Shown one piece after another: positions 55,252-64,000 of a stretch of DNA of 64,000 nucleotides. The notes under the pieces are model-generated. The model did no database searches. It was not told where the DNA came from and saw nothing but the letters and a program-made list of their open reading frames with translations. The position numbers were made by a program, and so were the translations under genes. Positions within the stretch are counted from its first letter, which is position 1, and each line of letters starts with the position of its first letter. The stretch comes from Nucisporomicrobium flavum (GTDB lineage: Bacteria > Actinomycetota > Actinomycetes > Mycobacteriales > Micromonosporaceae), in assembly GCF_016464385.1 (NCBI RefSeq), contig NZ_JADMLH010000003.1:716712-780711 (forward strand), given 5' to 3'.

Positions 55252-58200
55252 TTGGCGTCCCAGTTCGGTGTGCTCGGCGCGGTGGAGGCCTGGATCGACG
55301 GCAGGTCCGTCGAGCTGGGGCACGCCCGCCAGCGGTGCGTGCTGGGCGTGCTGCTCGTCGAGGCCGGCCGTCCGGTCACGGTGGACCAGCTGATCGACCG
55401 CGTGTGGGGCGACCACGCGCCGCAGCGGGCCGCCGGCGCGCTCTACAGCTACCTGTCCCGGCTGCGGCGTGCCGTCGCGGGCGCCGGCGGGGTCGAGATC
55501 CGGCGGGAGGCGGGCGGCTATCTGCTCGCCGTGGACCCGCAGGCGGTGGACCTGCACCGGTTCCGCGGCCTGATGACCCTCGCCCGCGCGGCGGAGTCGG
55601 ACCGGCCGGCCGCCGACCTGATGGCGCAGGCGCTGGACCTGTGGCGGGGCGACCCGTTCGCCGGGCTGGACACGCCGTGGCTGGACGCGATGCGCCGGAC
55701 GCTGCTCGACGAGCGGTTCGCCGCCGAGCTGGACCGCAACGACGCACTGCTGCGGCTGGGCCGGCACGGCGAGCTGCTGCCGGCGCTGTCCGCCGCCGTG
55801 GCCGAGCACCCGCTGGACGAGCGGTTGGCCGGGCAGGCGATGCTCACGCTGTACCGGTGCGGCCGCCAGGCCGACGCGGACGAGCAGTACCGGCGGATCC
55901 GCCGCTGCCTCGCCGACGAGCTGGGCAGCGACCCGGGCGCCGCGCTGCGCCGGTTGCACGAGCAGATCCTCGCCGCCGATCCCGCCCTCGCCGGACCGGT
56001 GGCCGACCCGCGCAGGCCCGCGCCGCCGCCCGCCACCGCGGCGACCATGCCCACCCAGCTGCCCGCCGACGTTCGCGCGTTCACCGGGCGTACCGATGAA
56101 CTGGCCGCGCTGGACCGCCTGCTCGCGCCGCCCGGCGGTGAGGAACCGCCGCTGACGGTCGCGTTGCTGTCCGGCACGGCCGGGGTGGGCAAGTCGGCGC
56201 TGGCCGTGCGGTGGGCGCACCGGGTCCGCGACGCGTTCCCCGACGGTCAGCTCTACGTGAACCTGCGCGGCTACGACGCCGAACAGCCGGTGGCGGTGGC
56301 GGACGCGCTCGCCGGGTTCCTCACCGCACTGGGCGTACGCGGGTCCGAGATCCCGCCGGGCACCGACGAGCGGGCCGGCCGCTATCGGTCCGAGCTGACC
56401 GGCCGTCGGATGCTCGTGCTGCTGGACAACGCCTCCTCGGTGGAACAGGTCCGGCCGCTCCTGCCGGGGACCGGGTCCTGCCTCGTGCTCGTGACCAGCC
56501 GCGACTCGCTGCCGGGCATGGTGGCCGTGCACGGCGCCGAACGGGTCAACCTGGACCTGCTGCCGCTGCCGGACGCGGTCGGGCTGCTGGCCAAGCTGAT
56601 CGGCGCCCGGGTGGACCGGGAGCCGGCGCCGGCCGCCGAGCTGGCCGCGGCCTGCGCCCGGCTGCCGCTGGCCCTGCGGATCGCCGCCGAGCTGGCCGCG
56701 GACCGCACCGACGTGCCGCTGGCCGAGCTGGTCGCCGAGCTGGCCGACCATCAGGGACGCCTCGACCTGCTGGACGCGGGCGGCGACCCGCGCGCCGAGA
56801 TCCGCGCGGTGTTCTCGTGGTCGTACCAGAACCTGCCCGGCGGAGCCGCGCGGGTGTTCCGGCTGCTCGGGCTGCACCCCGGCGAGACCGCGCACGTCGA
56901 CGCCGTGGCGGCGCTGACCGGCACCGGCTCCGGCGAGGCCCGGCGCCTGCTCGGCGTGCTGACCCGCGCCAGTCTGGTCCAGGCCGGCCCGGGCGGCCGG
57001 TACGGCATGCACGACCTGCTGCGGGCGTACGCCGCGGAGCTCGCCGCCGGGCACGACGCCGAGCAGGACCGGCGCGCCGCCCTCACCCGCCTGTTCGACC
57101 ACTACCTCGCCGGTGCGAGCGCGGCGATGGCCGCGCTGTATCCGGACGGCACCGTGAGCGCCGGCGACCTGGCCGCGGCCCGGATCTGGATCGAGGCGGA
57201 ACGGCCCAACCTCGCCGCGCTCTGCACGTACGGCGCGACGCACGGCTGGTACGAGCACACCGTCGCCCTCGCCGGGACCATGTTCCGCTATCTCGACGCG
57301 GGCGGGCCGGTGGCCGAGGCGGCGACCGTCACGGCGTCCGCGGTGGCCGCGGCGCAGGCCCTCGGTGACCGCGACGCGCAGGCGCGGGCGCTGTCCAACC
57401 TGGGCCGGCTGCACCGGCGGCAGGGCCGGCTGCACGAGTCCGCCGCGACCTACCGGCAGGCGCTGCTGCTCTACGCGGACCTCGGCGACCGTGCGGCGGA
57501 GGCACTCGTGTTGCGCAACCTCGGCAGCGTCCACTGGAGACTCGGCGACTACCGGCAGGCCGCGGACCACTACCGGAGTGCCTGGACGCTGTACCGGGAG
57601 CGCGGTGAGGATGCCGGCCAGGCCGACGCGCTGGTCCGCCTCGGGCTGATCGACGCGCGGCTGGGCGACCACACGCAGGCGGCGCAGCGGTTCGGCTCCG
57701 CCCTGGAGTTGTACGCCGCGCTCGATGACCGGTTCAGTGAGGCGTACGTGGTGTCCCTGCTGGCCCGGCTCCCGCACCGCCCGGCCCCGCTGGAGCGTGC
57801 GGCCGCCCACCTCGAGCGCAGCCTCGACACCGTGCGGCGCACCGGCGACCGGACAGCGGAGGCGTACGTGCTGACCGACCTGTCCGCGGTGCAGGCCCGG
57901 CAAGGGCTCCTCACGGAGGCGGCCGGTCATCTGCGCCGTGCGCTCATGCTGCACCGGCGGATCGGGGACCGGGCCAGCGAGGCCGAGGCGCTCAACGACC
58001 TCGGCCAGGTGCTGCTCGCCGCCGGGGACGCGGCCGGGGCCCAGGCTCAGCACGGTCAGGCGCGGGCCCTCGCCGAGGACATAGGAGATCGGTACGAGCA
58101 GGCCCGGGCGCACGACGGCATCGCCGCGGCGTTGCGGGACACCGGCGATCCGGGTCGCGCCGGGCCGTACCGCGACCGGGCCCGGCAGATCTTCGCCGAC

Positions 58201-58257
58201 CTGCGCGTGCCGGCTGCGCCGGTCGCCGACCTCCCGGCCACCGTGCCGGACAGGTAG
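55252..58257 (+). CDS. AfsR-like SARP-STAND regulator with TPR domain
   Basis: Encodes 1001 residues. The start is TTG 55252: GGAGG ends five bases before it and it begins exactly where AfsR homology begins (FGVLGAVEAWIDGRSVELG). An OmpR-type winged helix and BTAD occupy about 1-245; the NB-ARC ATPase has FTGRTDELAALDRLL, P-loop LSGTAGVGKSALAVRWAH (about 308), MLVLLDNASSVEQV, LVTSRDSL and CARLPLALRIAAEL. From about 690 there are TPR repeats (ARALSNLGRLHRRQGRLHESAATYRQAL and others). AfsR-type proteins are ATP-dependent activators of secondary metabolism and development. Divergent from the TIR-WD40 gene. Confidence 0.93.
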   Translation: MASQFGVLGAVEAWIDGRSVELGHARQRCVLGVLLVEAGRPVTVDQLIDRVWGDHAPQRAAGALYSYLSRLRRAVAGAGGVEIRREAGGYLLAVDPQAVDLHRFRGLMTLARAAESDRPAADLMAQALDLWRGDPFAGLDTPWLDAMRRTLLDERFAAELDRNDALLRLGRHGELLPALSAAVAEHPLDERLAGQAMLTLYRCGRQADADEQYRRIRRCLADELGSDPGAALRRLHEQILAADPALAGPVADPRRPAPPPATAATMPTQLPADVRAFTGRTDELAALDRLLAPPGGEEPPLTVALLSGTAGVGKSALAVRWAHRVRDAFPDGQLYVNLRGYDAEQPVAVADALAGFLTALGVRGSEIPPGTDERAGRYRSELTGRRMLVLLDNASSVEQVRPLLPGTGSCLVLVTSRDSLPGMVAVHGAERVNLDLLPLPDAVGLLAKLIGARVDREPAPAAELAAACARLPLALRIAAELAADRTDVPLAELVAELADHQGRLDLLDAGGDPRAEIRAVFSWSYQNLPGGAARVFRLLGLHPGETAHVDAVAALTGTGSGEARRLLGVLTRASLVQAGPGGRYGMHDLLRAYAAELAAGHDAEQDRRAALTRLFDHYLAGASAAMAALYPDGTVSAGDLAAARIWIEAERPNLAALCTYGATHGWYEHTVALAGTMFRYLDAGGPVAEAATVTASAVAAAQALGDRDAQARALSNLGRLHRRQGRLHESAATYRQALLLYADLGDRAAEALVLRNLGSVHWRLGDYRQAADHYRSAWTLYRERGEDAGQADALVRLGLIDARLGDHTQAAQRFGSALELYAALDDRFSEAYVVSLLARLPHRPAPLERAAAHLERSLDTVRRTGDRTAEAYVLTDLSAVQARQGLLTEAAGHLRRALMLHRRIGDRASEAEALNDLGQVLLAAGDAAGAQAQHGQARALAEDIGDRYEQARAHDGIAAALRDTGDPGRAGPYRDRARQIFADLRVPAAPVADLPATVPDR

Positions 58258-58743
58258 TCAGGCCCGGCGGGCACCGTCGATCCACAGCACGGTCACCGGG
58301 CAGCCGCGGGCCCGTGCGTACGCGACGACGTCCGCCGTGCCGCCCAGTCCGCGGGCCGGGAGGCCGTCCCACACCGCGAACAGGTGGTCGCAGCGATCCA
58401 CGAGGGCGTGGCCGGCGGCGAGATAGCCCTGCTCGCACGGCTCGGGGTACGGCATCGTGATCACGGTGGCCGCCGCCCGCGCGAGGTTCTCGAACCGGGC
58501 CCGGGCGCCGTCCGCGGGCAGCGAGCCGGCGTAGTTCCCGCACGGCAGCACCGCTTCGAGGGTGCCCCCGACGGACAGCGCGTGGGCGGCGAACAACTGG
58601 TCGGCGCCGTCGGCGAGGCTCGACACCGCGAGCAGGCCGGCCCCGGTGGGCAGCGCCCGGCGCCAGTAGTTGACCGCCAGCTCGGCGATGCCCGGCGGGA
58701 GCACGCGGTGACCGGTCACACCAAACCGCACATCGACCCCCAT
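58258..58743 (-). CDS. Small SLOG/LOG-like nucleotide-binding protein
   Basis: Encodes 161 residues forming a single Rossmann-like domain: VRFGVTGHRVLPPG at the first strand, LLAVSSLADGADQLFAAHAL, EAVLPCGNY, RAAATVITMPY, HALVDRCDHLFAVWDG and a final strand GCPVTVLWIDG. The TGHR opening and LADGADQ follow the SLOG superfamily (YpsA/DprA/LOG relatives), whose members bind nucleotides or nucleotide-derived signals. It lacks a LOG-type PGGxGTxxE, so a cytokinin-type hydrolase role is not supported. Its stop abuts the convergent SARP-STAND gene. The neighbouring TIR protein raises the possibility that it senses a TIR product; that is speculative. Confidence 0.7.
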   Translation of the reverse strand: MGVDVRFGVTGHRVLPPGIAELAVNYWRRALPTGAGLLAVSSLADGADQLFAAHALSVGGTLEAVLPCGNYAGSLPADGARARFENLARAAATVITMPYPEPCEQGYLAAGHALVDRCDHLFAVWDGLPARGLGGTADVVAYARARGCPVTVLWIDGARRA

Positions 58744-58901
58744 ACGACGGTGCGTCAGCCGCCAGAGACGATACGGCTTGGGTGCTTCGTGGCGAAAGAC
58801 CACGACCGTACGCCGGGAGCGTGACGGTCCGCGGCATGGCCACCGGCCGCGACCGGGCCGTGGGACCGTGCGGGGAGCGAACCTACGAGCGGGGAGATCC
58901 G

Positions 58902-59483
58902 ATGGTCACGGTCCCGGCGGGCAGCACGCTCGTGCTGCGGTGCCCCGGTGAGCAGCCGCTCGCACTGATCGCGCTGGCCGAGGTCAGCGCGGCGTTCGTG
59001 GCCGAGCTGCCGCCGATCCCGGTGCTCGGCCCGGACGGCCCGGGCAGCCGCCGCTTCGGCATCCTGGAGCTGGTCAGCAGCGCCGGCGTCACCTGGGTCG
59101 AGGCGGAGTTGCGCGACGGCACCCTCACCGCGACCGGCGTCCCGCCCACCGACGTGGTGCAGCGCCGCGGTGCCGTCCGGCGTCCCGGCATGTACGCCGC
59201 CACGGGCACCGCGGAGCTCGACTCCGAACCGGGCCGACGGCTGGTGGCGGTGTCCGGGCACGTCGAGGACGTGTCCACCAGCGGCCTGCTGCTGCGTGCC
59301 ACACCCGCCGACAGCCTGCACCTGCCGCCCGGGATCGTGCGGACACTGCTGCACATCAGCATGCCCTGGGGCGACATGGCAGCCACCGTCGCGACCGTGG
59401 ACCAGCGGGCGGATCAGCTGCGGGGCACGTACGAATGGATGGACCCGGCCGACGAGGAGTCCCTGCGGGCTTTCTGCGCCTAG
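58902..59483 (+). CDS. PilZ-like (possible c-di-GMP-binding) protein
   Basis: Encodes 193 residues. An N-terminal beta domain ([21 protein letters not shown]) precedes a PilZ-like half: [18 protein letters not shown], carrying the Arg-rich RxxxR-type element, then [13 protein letters not shown] matching the D/NxSxxG motif, and [19 protein letters not shown]. This two-domain YcgR-like form binds c-di-GMP in other bacteria. The start at 58902 is preceded by GGGGAG. A diguanylate cyclase gene lies at 14.2 kb in this window, but the two are not linked. Confidence 0.72.
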   Translation: MVTVPAGSTLVLRCPGEQPLALIALAEVSAAFVAELPPIPVLGPDGPGSRRFGILELVSSAGVTWVEAELRDGTLTATGVPPTDVVQRRGAVRRPGMYAATGTAELDSEPGRRLVAVSGHVEDVSTSGLLLRATPADSLHLPPGIVRTLLHISMPWGDMAATVATVDQRADQLRGTYEWMDPADEESLRAFCA

Positions 59484-59500
59484 GGGGTGACAATGGCGTG

Positions 59501-60523
59501 ATGCGGCAGCGGCTCGGACGCGTGGTGTCGGCCGACGGCACTGTGCTGGCGTACGCCTCCGCCGGCACGGGCCGCCCGCTGGTGTACGTGATGGGCTGGC
59601 TCACGCATCTCGAGCTGGGCTGGGAGCTGCCGGCCGAGCGGGCGCTCTACGAGTCGCTGGCCCAGGGCTGCCGGCTGGTGCGCTACGACCGCGCCGGCTG
59701 TGGCCTGTCGCCCGCCGTGGACCGGCCCGCCTCCCTGGCGTTCGAGCTGGAGCAGCTGGCCGCGGTCACCGCGCCGCTGGACGAGCCGTTCGACCTGATG
59801 GGTACGTCGATGGGCGCCCCGGTCGCGGCGGCGTGGGCCGCGGCGCACCCGGACACCGTACGGCGGCTGGTGCTGTACGGCGGCTGGGCCCGCGGCGCCG
59901 AGCTGTCCCCGCCCGGCGTCCGCGACCATGTCCTCGGGCTGGTCGGCGCGCACTGGGGGCTCGGTTCCGACGTGCTGACCGACATCTTCGCGCCGGACGC
60001 CGACCGCTCGACCCGGGCGGAGCTGGCCCGCTACCAGCGCGCCTGTTCGAGCGCCGGGACCGCCCGCGCGCTGCTGGCGCTGAGCTACGAGCTCGACGTC
60101 GGCGGCTGCCTCGGCCGGGTACGGGCGCCGACGCTGGTGGTGCACCGTACCGGCGACCGGGCGGCACCCGTCGCGCAGGCGGAGGCGCTCGCACGCGGCA
60201 TCCCCGGCGCCGAGCTGACCCTGCTGCCGGGCCGCTCCCACCTGCCGTACGCCGGTGACCGCGACGAGCTGGTGCGCGTGGTCCGCCGCTTTCTCGGCCT
60301 GCCCGTGCCCCGGCGTCGCGCCGCCGGGTTGACTCCCCGGCAGCGGGAGGTGGCCGAGCTGGTCAGCCAGGGCCGCACGAACCGCGAGATCGCGGCCCGG
60401 CTGGGGATCGACCAGCGCTCGGCCGAGGGGCACGTCGAGCGGATCCGGCTGCGGCTGGGGTTCCGGTCCCGCGCGCAGATCGCCGCCTGGTTCAGCGAGC
60501 GGCGTGACTCGGCAGTGGGGTAG
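59501..60523 (+). CDS. Alpha/beta hydrolase fused to a LuxR-type DNA-binding domain
   Basis: Encodes 340 residues. Residues 1-265 form an alpha/beta hydrolase with [32 protein letters not shown], nucleophile motif [11 protein letters not shown] (Ser about 110), [13 protein letters not shown] (acid) and [12 protein letters not shown] (His), so the triad is complete. Residues 275-335 are a GerE/LuxR helix-turn-helix: [28 protein letters not shown] and [14 protein letters not shown]. The hydrolase part probably senses or hydrolyses an ester or lactone ligand and sets DNA binding. The same fusion occurs in other actinobacteria, mostly uncharacterised. It starts 17 bp after the PilZ-like gene. Confidence 0.9.
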   Translation: MRQRLGRVVSADGTVLAYASAGTGRPLVYVMGWLTHLELGWELPAERALYESLAQGCRLVRYDRAGCGLSPAVDRPASLAFELEQLAAVTAPLDEPFDLMGTSMGAPVAAAWAAAHPDTVRRLVLYGGWARGAELSPPGVRDHVLGLVGAHWGLGSDVLTDIFAPDADRSTRAELARYQRACSSAGTARALLALSYELDVGGCLGRVRAPTLVVHRTGDRAAPVAQAEALARGIPGAELTLLPGRSHLPYAGDRDELVRVVRRFLGLPVPRRRAAGLTPRQREVAELVSQGRTNREIAARLGIDQRSAEGHVERIRLRLGFRSRAQIAAWFSERRDSAVG

Positions 60524-60567
60524 TTCCACGCCTGACTCGCCGGTGGACCGGCCGCCACGATGGGGGC

Positions 60568-61212
60568 ATGTCTGCGACGACCGGCTTCGAGGTGCACAGG
60601 GCGCGCGGGCCCTTCAACGCCGCGTTCTTCAGCGTGATGGGCCCGGTCATCGAGCTCAGCCTGCGGCGGCACAAGGAGCGCGTGTTCGCCGGGCTGCCCT
60701 CGACGGTGGTCGAGCTCGGCTCCGGGGTGGGCGCCAACCTGCGTTACCTGCGGCCCGGGTCGACACTTGTCGCGATCGAGCCCAACGCCGCCATGCACGC
60801 CCGGCTGCGGGCGTCGGCCGAGCGCCACGGCGTCCGGCTCGACCTGCGCGACCGGGTCGCCGAACGGACCGGGCTCGCGGACGGCAGCGTCGGCACCGTG
60901 ATCTCCTCGCTGGTGCTCTGCACCGTACGGGACCCCGCCGCCGTGCTCGCCGAGGTGCGCCGCGTCCTGCGTCCCGGCGGCACCTTCCGCTTCGTGGAGC
61001 ACGTCGCCGCTCCCGCGGGTACGCCCACGCGCGCCCTGCAGAGAGCGCTGCGGCGGCCGTGGGGCTGGACCTTCGAGGGCTGCTCCTGCGAACGGGACCT
61101 CGCCGGCCTGCTGCGCGGCGCCGGGTTCGCCGAGGTGGTCATCGAGCCGTTCCGGCTGCACGGCCCGTTCATCCCGTTCAACCCCCAGATCGCGGGCGTC
61201 GCGCGTACCTGA
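60568..61212 (+). CDS. Class I SAM-dependent methyltransferase
   Basis: Encodes 214 residues. SAM-binding motif I is VVELGSGVGANLRYL (about 50), with the acidic VAIEPNAAMHARL, GSVGTVISSLVLCTVRD and VLRPGGTFRFVEHV, typical of METTL7/ubiE-like methyltransferases. The C-terminal CSCERDLAGLLRGAGF continues the fold. The substrate is unknown; small hydrophobic acceptors are usual for this class. It lies 45 bp after the hydrolase-LuxR gene and ends at a hairpin shared with the convergent xylanase gene. Confidence 0.87.
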   Translation: MSATTGFEVHRARGPFNAAFFSVMGPVIELSLRRHKERVFAGLPSTVVELGSGVGANLRYLRPGSTLVAIEPNAAMHARLRASAERHGVRLDLRDRVAERTGLADGSVGTVISSLVLCTVRDPAAVLAEVRRVLRPGGTFRFVEHVAAPAGTPTRALQRALRRPWGWTFEGCSCERDLAGLLRGAGFAEVVIEPFRLHGPFIPFNPQIAGVART

Positions 61213-61219
61213 AAAAGGC

Positions 61220-61254
61220 GGAGGGTGCGGCGGCAGATCGCCACCACACCCTCC
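61220..61254. terminator. Hairpin between convergent methyltransferase and xylanase genes
   Basis: GGAGGGTG and CACCCTCC arms with an inner GGCG/CGCC pairing. An A5 run just before it becomes a T-tract when read on the minus strand, so it can act as an intrinsic terminator for the xylanase gene as well. Confidence 0.75.
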
Positions 61255-61270
61255 GGTCGTACGTCCGCGA

Positions 61271-62888
<1,618 letters not shown>

Positions 62889-62919
62889 GCTGGCACAGCA
62901 ACACCGCCGAAACAATGGC

Positions 62920-62938
62920 TTCCGGAAAACTTCCGGAA
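62920..62938. repeat. Tandem TTCCGGAA palindromes
   Basis: Two identical 8-bp palindromes separated by AAC, with partial TTCCGGAT and GTCCGGAA copies at about 62956 and 63145. Possibly binding sites in the xylanase-GH62 promoter region. Confidence 0.45.
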
Positions 62939-63169
62939 CTCGTCGCGTCGCGCCGTTCCGGATCCGCGATTACGCGGTCAAGGAAACGTCGCTGAAAACT
63001 TGTTACGTACCGGCCGTCCAGTCTGTCGGCGTCGGCATCTTCGCTGGTAGATCGGCTTTCGGTGGGACTGGCGCGGGCGTCGCAACGATGCCCCTTGATG
63101 TCTGCGAAATGCTCTGGCAACATGCGAACATCCGTTGACCGAGGTCCGGAAGTTTCGATTACGCGCTGT

Positions 63170-63182
63170 TGTTACCGTTCAC
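63170..63182 (+). promoter_or_regulatory. TGTTACCGTTCAC element, copy 2 (before CBM13-GH62)
   Basis: Identical over 13 bp to 46549-46561. It lies 99 bp before the second GH62 start, on the same strand as that gene. ATCAAT occurs just upstream of copy 1 and just downstream of copy 2. Confidence 0.55.
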
Positions 63183-63280
63183 TTTCGCGGCATCAATGGC
63201 CGATGGCCCGGTGACGGGCAGCGATGTGGCCGCCATTCCCCCCGGCCCCCAGGCCACATTCGAATTCTTGGAGGAGAAGC

Positions 63281-64000
63281 GTGAAACCATCCCTGAGACG
63301 CCGCTGGCTGGCGGTGGCGACCGCAGCGTTCACCGTGCTGGCCGGCGCCGTGGTCACGACCGTGAACGCCCCCGCGGCGTCGGCCGCGACGATCGACACC
63401 AGCGCCTGGTACGTGCTGGTCAACCGCAACAGCGGCAAGGCGCTCGACGTGTACAACCTCGCCACGAACGACGGTGCCCGGATCACCCAGTGGTCCCGCA
63501 ACGACGGCAACCAGCAGCAGTGGCAGTTCGTCGACTCCGGAGGCGGCTACTACCGGCTCAAGTCCCGCCTGTCCGGCAAGGTCCTCGACGTCTACAACTG
63601 GTCCACCGCCGACGGCGGCTCCGTCGTCCAGTGGACCGACAACAACGCCGCCAACCAGCAGTTCAGCATCCAGGACATCGACGGCTACATCCAGCTGATC
63701 AACCGCAACAGCGGCAAGGCCCTCGAGGTGCAGGGCGCGTCCACCGCCGACGGCGGCAACATCGTCCAGTACTCCGACTGGAACGGCAGCAACCAGCAGT
63801 GGCAGCTCGCCCGGGTCGGCGGCGGCTCCGACCCCACGACACCGCCGCCGAGTGGTTCGTGCACGTTGCCGTCGTCGTACCGGTGGAGTTCCACGGGTGC
63901 GTTGGCGACGCCGCGGTCGGGGTGGGTGTCGTTGAAGGACTTCACGACGGTGCCGTACAACGGCCGGCATCTGGTGTACGCGACCACGCATGACACGGGG
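63281..64000 (+). CDS. Secreted CBM13-GH62 alpha-L-arabinofuranosidase, cut by window edge
   Basis: The frame is open from GTG 63281 (GGAGGAGAAG upstream) to the last base, 240 codons. A signal peptide (1-36) is followed by a ricin-type CBM13 (about 37-185) with three repeats: [28 protein letters not shown] and [15 protein letters not shown] plus QQW/QQF motifs. A Pro/Ser linker leads into the GH62 start [20 protein letters not shown] and [18 protein letters not shown], which contains the catalytic Asp; the rest is outside the window. It differs from the GH62 at 46.6 kb in its binding module (CBM13 instead of CBM2). Same activity expected: arabinose removal from arabinoxylan. Confidence 0.93.
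   Translation, partial: MKPSLRRRWLAVATAAFTVLAGAVVTTVNAPAASAATIDTSAWYVLVNRNSGKALDVYNLATNDGARITQWSRNDGNQQQWQFVDSGGGYYRLKSRLSGKVLDVYNWSTADGGSVVQWTDNNAANQQFSIQDIDGYIQLINRNSGKALEVQGASTADGGNIVQYSDWNGSNQQWQLARVGGGSDPTTPPPSGSCTLPSSYRWSSTGALATPRSGWVSLKDFTTVPYNGRHLVYATTHDTG

Noticed and set aside
58258..58743. LOG-type cytokinin phosphoribohydrolase
   Set aside because: The PGGxGTxxE motif is absent; only a general SLOG-like fold can be claimed.

Overview
The window is very GC-rich, densely packed DNA from a filamentous actinobacterium. Many GTG starts and one RBS-supported TTG start, an SsgA-like sporulation protein, SARP/AfsR and LuxR regulators, F420-type and SAM chemistry and a large set of secreted CBM2/CBM13 polysaccharidases fit a Micromonosporaceae member such as Actinoplanes. 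The genus is an inference; there is no rRNA gene here. I see no insertion sequence, integrase, prophage or CRISPR array. One tRNA gene (Val, CAC anticodon) lies at about 22.0 kb.

Layout. 0-2.8 kb: the start of a secreted GH81 beta-1,3-glucanase (3' end outside the window) behind a perfect LacI-type palindrome. 2.9-21.9 kb: ordinary chromosome. It holds a repeat-rich coiled protein, a beta-lactamase-fold serine hydrolase, a DUF4352 protein, a four-gene operon (YndJ-like, DUF1990, metallo-beta-lactamase fold, DedA) behind a TetR-type palindrome, a lipid kinase/YihY/PAP2-PAP2/endonuclease-phosphatase operon, a 39-residue membrane protein, a GGDEF protein, a TPR-membrane-FnIII protein, a TcmP-like protein, Rrf2 and AraC regulators and an SsgA-like protein. 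22-29.7 kb: tRNA-Val, a frameshifted WYL regulator facing an epoxide-hydrolase-like gene, a two-component system with a DUF2079 membrane protein, and a methyltransferase diverging from a LysR gene.

29.7-43.8 kb: a compact, unusual biosynthetic locus. A BTAD/STAND regulator, a berberine-bridge-type FAD oxidase and an F420-type LLM oxidoreductase read leftward behind a LuxR regulator. Reading rightward are a small unknown protein, a free-standing adenylation domain, a peptidyl carrier protein, an ATP-grasp ligase, an MFS exporter, a free-standing condensation domain and an IspE kinase, followed by a convergent IspF. The MEP-pathway genes inside a peptide-type cluster are the most interesting feature. 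They may be duplicated targets giving self-resistance, or they may serve biosynthesis.

43.8-51.6 kb and 61.2-64 kb: plant-polymer degradation. PQQ-type sugar dehydrogenase and SMP-30-like proteins diverge from a CBM2-GH62 / CBM2-esterase / GH59 operon that has a perfect CebR-like box. A GH10 xylanase diverges from a second, window-truncated GH62 gene. The two GH62 genes share an identical 13-bp upstream element. Between them, 51.7-60.5 kb is a signalling block: TIR-coiled coil-WD40, SARP-STAND-TPR, a SLOG-like protein, a PilZ-like protein and an alpha/beta hydrolase-LuxR fusion.

All functions are read from motifs by eye; no database search was possible.
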